Shown here: positions 27,359-35,978 of the stretch, one piece after another | Layout of the letters: each line of letters starts with the position of its first letter | How positions within the stretch are numbered: position 1 is the stretch's first letter | From: an uncultured Eubacteriales bacterium | Lineage (GTDB): Bacteria; Bacillota; Clostridia; TANB77; CAG-508 | Length of the DNA stretch: 64,000 nucleotides | NCBI GenBank assembly: GCA_902492015.1 | Contig: CABUJR010000005.1 | Location: 62,001-126,000 of the forward strand | Direction of reading: 5' to 3' | Position numbers and translations under genes: made by a program | Notes under the pieces: generated by a model | The model's database searches: none | Told to the model about the DNA's origin: nothing | The model's input: only the letters and a program-made list of their open reading frames with translations

Positions 27359-28453
27359 TTAGTATGGATCTAAACTAAAGCTGATGTTGTATTCAATGTC
27401 TGAATTTGCTGCATAGTTTTCGCAGTCTACATCTTGACCTTCAATCCACATATAAATTCTAAATTTAGTAACACCAGAAGATAAAGCATTACCTCCACTA
27501 ACTGCTGCTGTTACATCTTTAAGATTCATACTTGGTACTTCACCTTTAGAACTTGTCCATTGTACATTAATATCTTTAAATTTATCAGGATTATTTGTTG
27601 CTGTTGCTTCTTTTAAAAGTATTCCATCTGTAAATGCAGCACTAATTCCTGAATATTTAACTGTTGGGTTACCTGCTCCTGCAGTTAGAGTTGCCCATCC
27701 TAAATTTTTAGCATTTTCAACACCTCTACCTGTGTGGTAATCCGCATTTGGCTCCCATAACATAACAGGTCCATTTATAGCTAAAGCTTGAATTGTATCT
27801 ATAGATTCACTTGTTGTATTTTCACCTTTAATTAAAGCAACACGAGAAGCGTTTGCTAAACCTCTTTCATCATCTGGATTTGTAACTGGAACTTTAGTTC
27901 CATCACCTTGATCTTTTAATTCGTTTACACTTCCTGACCAGTAAAAGTCTTCTGCTGGACTATTTGATTTAATAAATACATCAAAAGCTACATAATAACC
28001 TTTAGCATATTTTCCTGCATCATCTGTAATTCCATTTGAATCTTTATCTGTTTGAGCAAGTGATTTTAATACATATTCACCATAAGTATCTGCATCTGGA
28101 TCTTCTAAATCTGCTGCTACATCACCATAGAACATGCTCATTTTTCCCCCAACTAAATCTAATGCTGAAGAAACTGGTGCCATATCTGTTGGTAATTGGT
28201 TTGTAGCTGCAGGATATTTAGTCTTGGCTCCAAGTAAGTCATCTCTTGTAAGTACAGTTTTCCATGTATCACCATCTGCAGAAATCTGTAAACCATTTGA
28301 TGTAGCCACATTAACATCAATAGAGTCAACATTTACTGTTTTGTTAGCTGTAAACCATGCATAAGTAGACATGATTAATAGTACAGCTGTTAAAAGCAAT
28401 AATACTAATAATGTATTAAGTCTTTTTTTAGCTACTTTTGTTTTTTTCTTCAT
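27359..28453 (-). CDS. TasA/CalY-like secreted protein with SipW-type signal peptide
   Basis: This 364-residue protein starts with a basic stretch and a long hydrophobic core ending STYAWFTANKTV, the SipW-dependent signal pattern of TasA, TapA and camelysin. The mature part begins with NVDSIDVNVATSNGLQISAD, typical of this superfamily's first beta-strands, and is predicted beta-rich. Near the C-terminus FRIYMWIEGQDVDCENYAA resembles the WIEGxDxDCxN motif that the upstream neighbour also has. Such proteins can form extracellular fibres or act as surface proteins. It is the second gene of a two-gene operon, 15 bp after its paralogue, and ends with a strong terminator. Confidence 0.85.
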   Translation of the reverse strand: MKKKTKVAKKRLNTLLVLLLLTAVLLIMSTYAWFTANKTVNVDSIDVNVATSNGLQISADGDTWKTVLTRDDLLGAKTKYPAATNQLPTDMAPVSSALDLVGGKMSMFYGDVAADLEDPDADTYGEYVLKSLAQTDKDSNGITDDAGKYAKGYYVAFDVFIKSNSPAEDFYWSGSVNELKDQGDGTKVPVTNPDDERGLANASRVALIKGENTTSESIDTIQALAINGPVMLWEPNADYHTGRGVENAKNLGWATLTAGAGNPTVKYSGISAAFTDGILLKEATATNNPDKFKDINVQWTSSKGEVPSMNLKDVTAAVSGGNALSSGVTKFRIYMWIEGQDVDCENYAANSDIEYNISFSLDPY

Positions 28454-28468
28454 CTTTTTCCTCCTATA

Positions 28469-29167
28469 TTAATCAATATGTTCTTCTGTAATGTCCATAT
28501 GCATCTTCAATTCACCACCAAGTAATGCGTTTGTGCAATCAGGATCATCTCCCTCAATCCACACAACTATTGTAAATTTGTCAATATCACCTGGTGCAAA
28601 ATCTTGTCTACTTTCTAACATTACAGTATCATCGGAATAAAAAGCTTTTGTACCTTCCTCTGGTTCTTCTGTATATCCATTTATTTTTGCATAAACTGTT
28701 TTTTCTCCGTTTAAATATACCATAACCCTTATCGCTTCATCTACATTTAGAATAACATCATCTATTGGCATTGAGTACCAATAATTAACTGTATCTTTTC
28801 CCTCATTTTCAATATAGAAAGTGTAAGCCAAATAGTTATCTCCATTATGAGAGCCTTCTGCTTCAGTATCTATATTCTGAGGAAGCCAATCTATAGAAAT
28901 GTTATCCATCTCATCAAACCTTGATGCCTCTAATCTCCTAGACACTACTTTCTCTCCTAATTTTTCGTACAATACTATACCTTTATCCCAGCTTAAATTT
29001 CTATCTAATATTATTGTGAAACGACCTGCTTCATAAATGATAGATAATATAAAGTATAGTACTATCAAAAAAATTAGTAGAATAAGTAAAGCCAATCTGA
29101 TTACTTTAATCCTTAAATCGCGTTTGTAGATTTTTTTAGAGGTAATTTCAAATTCAAATTTTGTCAT
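28469..29167 (-). CDS. TasA-like membrane-anchored protein with WIEGDDPDC motif
   Basis: This protein of about 232 residues has an N-terminal hydrophobic helix (LALLILLIFLIVLYFILSII), then an extracytoplasmic beta-rich domain ending FTIVVWIEGDDPDCTNALLG. That ending is shared with the next gene. The ATG at 29167 is eleven bases after GGGAGGTGA. A GTG five codons earlier overlaps that site and is less likely. It is the first gene of the pair and follows a good promoter at 29257-29285. Because its signal lacks a clear Ala-X-Ala cleavage site, it may stay anchored and serve as a minor or base subunit. That role is inference. Confidence 0.75.
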   Translation of the reverse strand: MTKFEFEITSKKIYKRDLRIKVIRLALLILLIFLIVLYFILSIIYEAGRFTIILDRNLSWDKGIVLYEKLGEKVVSRRLEASRFDEMDNISIDWLPQNIDTEAEGSHNGDNYLAYTFYIENEGKDTVNYWYSMPIDDVILNVDEAIRVMVYLNGEKTVYAKINGYTEEPEEGTKAFYSDDTVMLESRQDFAPGDIDKFTIVVWIEGDDPDCTNALLGGELKMHMDITEEHID

Positions 29168-29256
29168 TTGAATAACTCTCACCTCCCAAAGTTTATAGAT
29201 TCAGCTATTTAGATTAGACATACATATTGAATTTTGCATATTCTCTAATTAATATC

Positions 29257-29285
29257 ATTTTACCACAATATGTAATACCACTCAA
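29257..29285 (-). promoter_or_regulatory. Sigma-A type promoter of the TasA-like pair
   Basis: On the minus strand TTGAGT (29285-29280), a 17-base spacer and TAAAAT (29262-29257) lie about 90 bases before the start of the first gene. Confidence 0.6.
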
Positions 29286-29403
29286 TTACAATGCTTTTAC
29301 ATTTACTTTTCATATTTGTAACATTTTCCTGTTTAATTGACTATCTAGCACCTCTATGATAAAATCATAAAAATGCTTATTTTATAATATATTTTTGATA
29401 TTA

Positions 29404-29507
29404 TTTTACTATTTTTTTATATAGTAAAAAAAATATTTTTTTGGTAAATTTTGTAAAATTTATATTACATTTTATGTTTTCGTATTTTATATACTTTACC
29501 AAAAAAT
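29404..29507. promoter_or_regulatory. Two inverted repeats in the divergent region
   Basis: TTTTACTAT/ATAGTAAAA (29404-29429) and ATTTTTTGGTAAA/TTTACCAAAAAAT (29435-29507) lie between the minus-strand TasA-like pair and the plus-strand SipW-type gene at 29657. The rest of 29168-29656 is featureless AT-rich DNA. They may be regulator binding sites shared by the divergent genes. Confidence 0.4.
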
Positions 29508-29656
29508 ACCATTTTATAATTTATTGCATCTTTAATTACTACATATATATATTAATATAAGATATCATATATAAAACATAATCTTAGTTTAAAATTATTT
29601 ATCTTTTAAAATTAAATTTTACATCATATAAAAATTATGAGATTGGAGAATATTAA

Positions 29657-30280
29657 ATGAAATTTAATAAGTCTATTAAAATAATACTACTTATATTAGT
29701 ATTAATTGTTTTATTTTTAATAATTAGATCTACTTATTCAAAATATATATCTACAAAAGATTCTGGCACAACTTTTCATATATCAAAATGGAATATTGTT
29801 TTAAATAATAAAAATATTTCTGAAAATGAAGATTTTACCCAAGATATTCAAATAATTTATGACGAAAATACTGAAAATATTGCTCAAGATGTTATTGTTC
29901 CTACTAGCAAAGGTCATTTTGAAGTTACTTTGGAATCAACTGGAACAGAACTTCCTTTTGAATATATTCTAAAAGTTAAACCTGAAAATGATTTAGTAGG
30001 AAGTATTCCAGATTTTAAAATAATTTCTTATTCTTTAAATGGCGGTGAAATTATTGAACTTACACCTGACCAAACAGAAATTATTGGTCAAGTTGAACCT
30101 CCAAAAGATGCAAATGGTAATTTTACAGGAGCAGAAGTTATAAATAATTTCACCATTTATGTTGAATGGGATGATAGCGAAAATAATATACTTGATAACC
30201 AGGGAGATGTTGCTATTTCTAAAGATAATAACATTTCTGGACTCATACCTATACAATTAAATATTAAGCAAATACAATAA
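29657..30280 (+). CDS. TasA-like exported protein, RSTYSKY signal type
   Basis: This 207-residue protein has a short basic N-terminus and a hydrophobic core ending LIIRSTYSKYISTKDSG, then a beta-rich domain. It is a paralogue of the protein at 39162-39785: both share the LILxLLVLxxxxRSTxSKY start, a W-I/V-x-x-L-N-xxxI segment, an internal FxVxLxxTxTxxxxxYxxxV strand, and an IxVEWxxxxxN segment near the C-terminus. It is a likely substrate of a SipW-type signal peptidase. It is a single gene on the plus strand with a good terminator, divergent from the TasA-like pair. It was probably duplicated from the large operon. Confidence 0.75.
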   Translation: MKFNKSIKIILLILVLIVLFLIIRSTYSKYISTKDSGTTFHISKWNIVLNNKNISENEDFTQDIQIIYDENTENIAQDVIVPTSKGHFEVTLESTGTELPFEYILKVKPENDLVGSIPDFKIISYSLNGGEIIELTPDQTEIIGQVEPPKDANGNFTGAEVINNFTIYVEWDDSENNILDNQGDVAISKDNNISGLIPIQLNIKQIQ

Positions 30281-30311
30281 GTATATTTATTTTAATAACT
30301 TATATATAAAT

Positions 30312-30354
30312 AAAAAAGTAAGTATTTTTCGTTACAAAAGATACTTGCTTTTTT
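30312..30354 (+). terminator. Terminator of the plus-strand TasA-like gene
   Basis: AAAAAAGTAAGTAT pairs with ATACTTGCTTTTTT (one G-T pair), with a 15-base loop and a T-run on the plus strand. A partial copy of the intergenic element (GAACAAAAATAG...) starts directly after it at 30357. Confidence 0.8.
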
Positions 30355-30492
30355 AAGAACAAAAATAGAAATTATGAAAATTACAAAAAAAGAATTAATA
30401 ATTCTCTTTATTAAATTTTCTTTACAACAATTATATTTTTTTATATAATACAAATTATATTTTTTATGCATATTGAGTTAGGAGTTTTATAA

Positions 30493-31374
30493 ATGAAAAA
30501 TTTTTTTAAAGGAATACTTGTTGGAATTGGTGGTATTGCACCAGGATTAAGTGGTAGTGTCTTGCTTGTTATTCTAGGTTTATATCAAAAAACAATAAAT
30601 GCTATAGGCACATTATTTAAAGATTTCAAAAAAAATATACTTTTTTTAATTCCACTATTTGCAGGTTTTGGAGTTGGAGTATTAATATTTAGTAAAATAG
30701 TTGATTTTCTTCTTAATAATTTTGAAATGCAAACAAGATTTGCCTTCCTAGGGTTAGTTTTAGGAACAATTCCATTATTTTATAGAGAAGTAAAAAAAGA
30801 AGGATTTTCAAAAAAATATTACATTTTAATTGTAGTAGCTTTACTAATAGGATTAGCAGTATTTTCTTTTAACAAAAATGCTTTTCCCTCAATAGAAAAT
30901 CCAAATCTTTTTCAGTCAGTAATATTAGGAGTCGCTGTAGCTGGTTCTTCAATAATTCCTGGTGTTGATAGTGCTGTTATTTTATCTTCACTTGGCTTAT
31001 ATGAATTATATGTGAGTTCACTTGCAAATTTAGAATTTAGTATATTAATTCCAGCTGCTTTTGGTTTAGTAATAGGGGCATTAGTCATTTCAGCAATAAT
31101 AAATGTATTAGTAAAAAAATTTTATACAATAACTTTTTCAATAATCTTTGGCTTATTTATATCAATAATTCCAAATGTATTAAATGAAAGTTGTGTACTA
31201 TTATTTAACATGCAATCTTTAATATCTTTAATAATCTTTGCTATATCATTTATGGTTTCTTATTATTTAGGTGATATTGAAGGAAATAATAAAAGAATAA
31301 AATCGATTTTCAAATACTTTAAAGATGTTACATCTATAAATTCTAAAGTTAAAGAATTGGAAAATTCAAAATAA
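30493..31374 (+). CDS. DUF368 (PopT-like) polyprenyl-phosphate transporter
   Basis: This 293-residue integral membrane protein has two internally similar halves: GILVGIGGIAPGLSGSVLLV at the start and VILGVAVAGSSIIPGVDSAVILSSLGLYE in the middle. This pro-gly duplicated signature is the DUF368 hallmark. DUF368 proteins (PopT) were shown to recycle undecaprenyl phosphate across the membrane for wall synthesis. About eight helices are predicted. The start follows TTAGGAG. The gene stands alone between two TasA-like loci and could serve the glycan demands of the envelope. The specific role is inferred from the family. Confidence 0.88.
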   Translation: MKNFFKGILVGIGGIAPGLSGSVLLVILGLYQKTINAIGTLFKDFKKNILFLIPLFAGFGVGVLIFSKIVDFLLNNFEMQTRFAFLGLVLGTIPLFYREVKKEGFSKKYYILIVVALLIGLAVFSFNKNAFPSIENPNLFQSVILGVAVAGSSIIPGVDSAVILSSLGLYELYVSSLANLEFSILIPAAFGLVIGALVISAIINVLVKKFYTITFSIIFGLFISIIPNVLNESCVLLFNMQSLISLIIFAISFMVSYYLGDIEGNNKRIKSIFKYFKDVTSINSKVKELENSK

Positions 31375-31480
31375 AAATTATGCATAAAAATATATTTTTA
31401 GTTAGGAATAAATCTTATGAAAAAAATGTATATTTTAATAAAAAATTTATATAATTATGCATCTTAAGAAAAAGTTACTA

Positions 31481-31640
31481 GAACAAAAGTGAACATTATG
31501 ATAATTTCAAAAGATTAAATTTTATGAAAATGTCCATGTCTTTGTTCGTCGCACCAAGTTTTTTGAAAAAAACTTGTGTGCAATATTTGGCATAAGGCTT
31601 TATTTAGTAAGAGGTTCAGAGCACTTTACTACTAAATAAA
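31481..31640. repeat. Intergenic hairpin-element family, copy D (full length)
   Basis: This is the longest copy. It has three successive hairpins: GAACAAAAGTGAACATT paired with AATGTCCATGTCTTTGTTC; CACCAAGTTTTTT paired with AAAAAACTTGTGTG; and TTTATTTAGTAAG paired with CTTTACTACTAAATAAA. Its right end abuts the terminator of the TasA-like gene at 31721. There is no ORF inside. The rest of 31375-31720 holds only that terminator. Confidence 0.7.
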
Positions 31641-31669
31641 AAGGAGAATATTTCCATATTCTCCTTTTT
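31638..31669 (-). terminator. Terminator of the ten-gene export/AAA+ operon
   Basis: A perfect 14-bp stem (AAAAAGGAGAATAT / ATATTCTCCTTTTT) has a 4-base loop and T-runs on both sides. It may also stop transcription of the plus-strand DUF368 gene. Confidence 0.9.
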
Positions 31670-31720
31670 ATTTTAATTTTTTAATATAATCATAAATATA
31701 ACAATATCAAAATTTAAATT

Positions 31721-32506
31721 CTAAATCTCAGTTTGTACTGCTTCTACACGGAATTGTATTTCTATACTATATTTATCTGGATTAGTTTGTACGTACTCAT
31801 AAGATTTTTCTCCCCAATGAGTATCCTCTTCATCACCTAATGTTACATCACCAGTTCCATCTGGAGTTTCATAATTCCAATTAATTTTAAATTCTATTTC
31901 AGTAGTATCTCCTGTTGACATTATTGTTTCTGAGCCATCATATAAAACCCCATTTGCATATACATCGACTTTAAATGGATAATCATTTCTTATTTTCTCT
32001 AATAAATCTAAATATGTATATACTTTTCCGTCTGGTCCTGCTTTTCCTGCTTCAAATTCTTCGTCAAATATTCTTACATAAAATATATTACATGTTAATT
32101 TAGCTTCTGTTTCACCATGGTTTCTTGCAGTAATTTTTTGAACTTCTTCTGGCATTCCTGGATAAATTTGTTCTACAACAAATTCGAATTCTTCTTCCTC
32201 ATCATCATTTACTATTTCAAATTCCCAGTTTCTAACATGCATAGATAAGCCTGTTGATACTGTACTAATATATATAAACCATGCATAAGTATTAACTATT
32301 AGAGTAAGTAGTAATATTAAAACTGTTTTTACTGTTAAAGTAGATTTAAGTCTTGATATAATTTTTTTACTTTTTTTCTTTTTGGATTTCTTTTTATCTG
32401 AAGTTTTATTTTCAAATTCATTATCAATTTCTTTACTAAGTATATCAAATAAAATTTCTTGCTTTAAGTCATCATTTTCTATGTCTAGCTCTGTATTATT
32501 ATCCAC
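31721..32506 (-). CDS. TasA-like protein with internal SipW-type signal, last gene of the operon
   Basis: This 261-residue protein has an acidic then strongly basic (Lys/Ser) N-terminal cytoplasmic part. A hydrophobic helix at about residues 57-75 ends VNTYAWFIYIST, the SipW cleavage signature. The mature domain (HVRNWEFEIVND ... EEVQKITARNHGETEAKLTC) is beta-rich and TasA/CalY-like. The start is GTG after AAAGGAGG. The long basic N-terminus before the helix is unusual and may bind a cytoplasmic partner such as the AAA+ complex encoded upstream. The terminator at 31638-31669 follows. Confidence 0.78.
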   Translation of the reverse strand: MDNNTELDIENDDLKQEILFDILSKEIDNEFENKTSDKKKSKKKKSKKIISRLKSTLTVKTVLILLLTLIVNTYAWFIYISTVSTGLSMHVRNWEFEIVNDDEEEEFEFVVEQIYPGMPEEVQKITARNHGETEAKLTCNIFYVRIFDEEFEAGKAGPDGKVYTYLDLLEKIRNDYPFKVDVYANGVLYDGSETIMSTGDTTEIEFKINWNYETPDGTGDVTLGDEEDTHWGEKSYEYVQTNPDKYSIEIQFRVEAVQTEI

Positions 32507-32630
32507 TTTATATATCCTCCTTTCGTTAATACTTTTTTATATTTAATATTTTCATTTTCAAGAATCTCTATAATTTACTACTATTTTTATTTTGTTTTAA
32601 TTTATGTTATATTTTAATTTTTGCTTTCAC

Positions 32631-33275
32631 CTAATTTTTGTCATTATCATCTTCTTCAGTCTCATCATCGTCGTCTTCCTCGTCATCATCGTCCTCACTA
32701 TCGTCTTTTTCTTCTTCCTCGTTATCTTCTTCTTTTTTCTCTTCAATATAGTCTTTTATTTGTAAGAAAATCAATAGTGCAAAAGGTATAAATATAATAA
32801 TATAAAAAGCTGTTAGATTATTCATCAACTTGGTTAAAAGACTTATAACTACACATTTATATATAACTTTTCCATATATTTGATCTGCTGTAATTTGTGG
32901 ATCTTCTGTATCATTTGCTATACCTTTTGTATAAAATATTCTTCCACCAACAGTTTCTTCAATTCTAACAATTTGGTGAGTTACAACTCTATTTTTAAAT
33001 GTCCCCACTTCTCCAAGGTAAGTTATATCATCTCCTACCTCTAATTTATCAGTATCAACTTCTCTTATAATTAATACATCACCTACATTATATTTAGGAA
33101 CCATACTGCCTGTTGCAACATTAAAAATTCTAAATCCACCAACAGCTATTTCATTATTAGAAAATCTTTGAAGAGCCAAAACTCCAATCAATAAAATTAA
33201 TGCAATTATACATATTATTTTTATTATTGTTGTTATAATACTAAAAACTTTTTTTGTGTTTTTTTCCTCTTTCAT
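32631..33275 (-). CDS. SipW-type signal peptidase I with acidic tail
   Basis: This protein of about 214 residues has an N-terminal helix, the Ser motif IFNVATGSMVPKYNVGDVLII, the His motif RVVTHQIVRI and a second helix near residue 160. The usual TKGDxN motif reads TKGIANDTEDP, so the first Asp is Ile; a later Asp may take over. The tail is a striking run of Asp/Glu (over 40 residues). The ATG at 33275 follows AGAGG and the stop of the previous gene. It sits between the DUF2357-like gene and the TasA-like gene, its most likely substrate. Confidence 0.85.
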   Translation of the reverse strand: MKEEKNTKKVFSIITTIIKIICIIALILLIGVLALQRFSNNEIAVGGFRIFNVATGSMVPKYNVGDVLIIREVDTDKLEVGDDITYLGEVGTFKNRVVTHQIVRIEETVGGRIFYTKGIANDTEDPQITADQIYGKVIYKCVVISLLTKLMNNLTAFYIIIFIPFALLIFLQIKDYIEEKKEEDNEEEEKDDSEDDDDEEDDDDETEEDDNDKN

Positions 33276-33276
33276 C

Positions 33277-34407
33277 TTACCTCTTTTCACCTTCACTAAT
33301 TTTTAAAACATATTTACTAATATATTTTCTAAATATTTCTTGAACTTCTTTATTTGAAGCCTGTCTTTTGTATTTTATTATTTTATATTGTTTACTAACT
33401 AAATTTTTAAGTTGTTCTTCTGTTATACTTTCATTTACATCAATAGTTCTTTCAACTATATTTGCAATTAATTGTTCTATAATTTCTTTTTTATGTTTGT
33501 TCTTTATTTCTGGATTTTCAATACTTTGTATAATTAAATAATCAAGTAAAAATGTTTCATCAATTAGTTGTTTTGATTTTCCTTTTTCTTTATATTTTTT
33601 TACTGTATTCTGCATTCCACCTACTTTTACATTTTCCATTTTATTAATCAAAAAATCCCAAAGTTTTGCTGCATATTGGAAATTTACATTTTTTAAAATA
33701 ACATTGTTTTTCTTAAGTGGAGGAGTTACAATTTGTACGTTTTGCTTCTCTAATGTTTGATAAGTTGCAGTTAGCATCAAGTTACCTATTCTTTTTTCTA
33801 AGATTTTTAACTTATCAATCATATCTTTGATTTCATCTGTTCTTTTGGTAGACTCTTCTGCTGAAGAAGTCATTATTATTTGTATATCAACTTTGTTTTT
33901 ACCATTATAAGATTTTCCTTGATAATCTATTTGTTTAAATTCTTTTGATGAAGCTAATTTTTCTTTTAATAGTTTATTTTTTTCTCTCACAACTATAGCT
34001 TTCATTTTTTGGATTAAAGTATATATAAATCTGTTTTCATAAGTGTTTAGAGTTTCTTCCTTAAAAACATTTAACAATTTTCCTGGTTTAACATCACCGT
34101 TTTTTTCAACTTCTTCAATAAATCCCGCATTTCTTGATAAATGTTTTATACTCTCAACTGTAACTTTTTTTATTTTTTCGATTTTTACAACTTCTTCTTC
34201 ATTAACAATAAGCTTAGTTGGAGATCCTAAAATATTTTCAATATATGGTATTGTAAATTCCATTTTTTCAATCCACATTTTTTCTACTTTAGGCTTTTCA
34301 GCTTCAATTTTAACGTCCATAGTTGAGGAAAGTCTTCTATTAAAATCATTTATTTTATTTTCATTAGAATCTGCATATAATTCAAAAACGTCTAAAATTT
34401 TATCCAC
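33277..34407 (-). CDS. DUF2357-like partner of a McrB-type ATPase, no nuclease domain seen
   Basis: This 376-residue protein contains the features of DUF2357 proteins, the partners of McrB-type ATPases: LNTYENRFIYTLIQKM and VTPPLKKNNVILKNVNFQYAAKLWDFL. DUF2357 proteins of defence systems usually continue into a PD-(D/E)xK nuclease. Here the last 110 residues are charged and helical and no such motif was found. The start is GTG after GAGGAGG, 19 bp behind the AAA+ gene, and the stop is next to the signal peptidase start. The close pairing and the lost nuclease suggest an adaptor role rather than DNA cleavage. That function is inferred. Confidence 0.6.
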   Translation of the reverse strand: MDKILDVFELYADSNENKINDFNRRLSSTMDVKIEAEKPKVEKMWIEKMEFTIPYIENILGSPTKLIVNEEEVVKIEKIKKVTVESIKHLSRNAGFIEEVEKNGDVKPGKLLNVFKEETLNTYENRFIYTLIQKMKAIVVREKNKLLKEKLASSKEFKQIDYQGKSYNGKNKVDIQIIMTSSAEESTKRTDEIKDMIDKLKILEKRIGNLMLTATYQTLEKQNVQIVTPPLKKNNVILKNVNFQYAAKLWDFLINKMENVKVGGMQNTVKKYKEKGKSKQLIDETFLLDYLIIQSIENPEIKNKHKKEIIEQLIANIVERTIDVNESITEEQLKNLVSKQYKIIKYKRQASNKEVQEIFRKYISKYVLKISEGEKR

Positions 34408-34426
34408 TATATCCTCCTCTAAAATG

Positions 34427-35962
34427 TTATCCTAATTTCTTCAATCTTAATACATATTCTATACATTCTTTCATTTTGCCTTTTCCAAAAGTTTTGTCTA
34501 GAAAAACAACAAAACCATCTATTTCATCTTTTATGTACGCAATATTTAATTGTTCAAATTTTCTTAAAATCTTTTTAGCTATAAAATAATCTATTCCTTC
34601 AACTTCATCTCCACCACAAGCAACATAAGCTGAAACAAACTTTCCTAAGTGGCTTACAATACGGTTACCAAAAGCAACCCTAAAATGTTTTATAACAAAA
34701 TCATCCATAGCATTTATTTTTTTCCAATTTTCCTCTGATACAGGATAATCTTCTCTAGCTTTTATGAAAAGCTTATCTAAATATGAGAAGTTAACATCCA
34801 TTGGTGGTGTATCTTCTGCTTCAAAAGCTTGTCCTTTATCATTAATATCTATTGGCATAGCTCTATCATAAACTTTATCTGTTACCATAAAAGTAGAATC
34901 ATCATTATTGATTGTTCCAATATACCAAGTATTAGCTGGTATTTTAATTCTTCCTCCTATAACATGTTTTGGATCATTTTCCCAAGGGCTTGCAACAATT
35001 TCAATAACCCACTCATCTCTGTTTGGCATTTCTAGAATAGATAACATTTCAGCAAAATAATATTCAACACGAGCAAGGTTCATCTCGTCTAGTATTACTG
35101 TATATACATCATCTGTGTATGATGCTACATATAATGACTCAAGTAATTGAGTTTCATTAAACTTTTTAGTGAATTCGTTAAAGTACCCAAAAAGCTCTGT
35201 TCTATCTCTCCAAGATGGCTGAACTGAAACAACACAAGAATCATGTTTTAAGAATTTTCCCCAAGCATAAGCAAGAGATGTTTTACCAGTACCAGAAATA
35301 CCTTGAAGAATAACTAATTTTGTTGATGCAAGTCCTGCCATAAATACTCTTATCATTGGTAATGTATAATACAAGTGAAGCCTTGATGCTGCAAAGTTTC
35401 TAAATGCTATACATAATTCTTCTAAAGAGAAATCATTATTATAATTTTGTACTTTGTATTTAGCAAATTTTTTATCTACTAATGTAAGTCTTGGGAATCT
35501 TATTCCATCATCATCTTCTAAAGCTTTTTCTCCTTCTTTTTTATCACTTTCTGTATCAACAGTAGCAGATTCATCTGGAGATAAACCTAGTTGAGATACC
35601 TTCATTGCTAAAATTTCTTCTCTTTCTTTTGTCATTGTTGCAACTCTCTTATTTAAATCTGCAACTTCTTTCATCATATTTTCTTGTTCGACTAATGTTT
35701 TTCTAAATCTTATATACTTTCTTAAAATTAAATATACTAACAAAATTGTTAATATTAATATAAGTGCTACTGCAATAATAGCTATTGCAACTAAAACCCA
35801 TTCTTGTAATGAAAAATCATTCTTATATTCCTTTATTAAATGTATATATTCTGGTATATCAAAAATCTGTCTAATTCCTTCAACAAATCCTGTAAGTATT
35901 GTTTTTAATCCTGAAAAAAAAGCATTTAAAAATTCATATAAGAATCTTACATAAGTGTCCAT
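34427..35962 (-). CDS. Membrane-anchored McrB-type AAA+ ATPase
   Basis: This 511-residue protein is, from its motifs, an AAA+ ATPase of the McrB group. Walker A is LQGISGTGKTSLAYAWGKFL. Walker B is VILDEMNLARVEYYFAEML, the McrB-specific DEMN(L/R)ARVEYYF form. A sensor NDDSTFMVTDKVYDRAM is also seen. Unlike McrB, the N-terminus carries a hydrophobic segment at about residues 53-80 (LVAIAIIAVALILILTILLV), a coiled coil and an acidic linker. The motor is therefore bound to the membrane with the AAA+ domain in the cytoplasm. GAGGTAAAATATG starts it, and it overlaps no gene. It lies in an operon of exported proteins, so an envelope function is more likely than restriction. Confidence 0.85.
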   Translation of the reverse strand: MDTYVRFLYEFLNAFFSGLKTILTGFVEGIRQIFDIPEYIHLIKEYKNDFSLQEWVLVAIAIIAVALILILTILLVYLILRKYIRFRKTLVEQENMMKEVADLNKRVATMTKEREEILAMKVSQLGLSPDESATVDTESDKKEGEKALEDDDGIRFPRLTLVDKKFAKYKVQNYNNDFSLEELCIAFRNFAASRLHLYYTLPMIRVFMAGLASTKLVILQGISGTGKTSLAYAWGKFLKHDSCVVSVQPSWRDRTELFGYFNEFTKKFNETQLLESLYVASYTDDVYTVILDEMNLARVEYYFAEMLSILEMPNRDEWVIEIVASPWENDPKHVIGGRIKIPANTWYIGTINNDDSTFMVTDKVYDRAMPIDINDKGQAFEAEDTPPMDVNFSYLDKLFIKAREDYPVSEENWKKINAMDDFVIKHFRVAFGNRIVSHLGKFVSAYVACGGDEVEGIDYFIAKKILRKFEQLNIAYIKDEIDGFVVFLDKTFGKGKMKECIEYVLRLKKLG

Positions 35963-35978
35963 ATTTTACCTCAATCCT

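Noticed and set aside
33277..35962. A McrBC-type restriction system
   Set aside because: The ATPase has a membrane helix, the partner has no visible nuclease motif, and the operon is otherwise made of exported proteins and signal peptidases.
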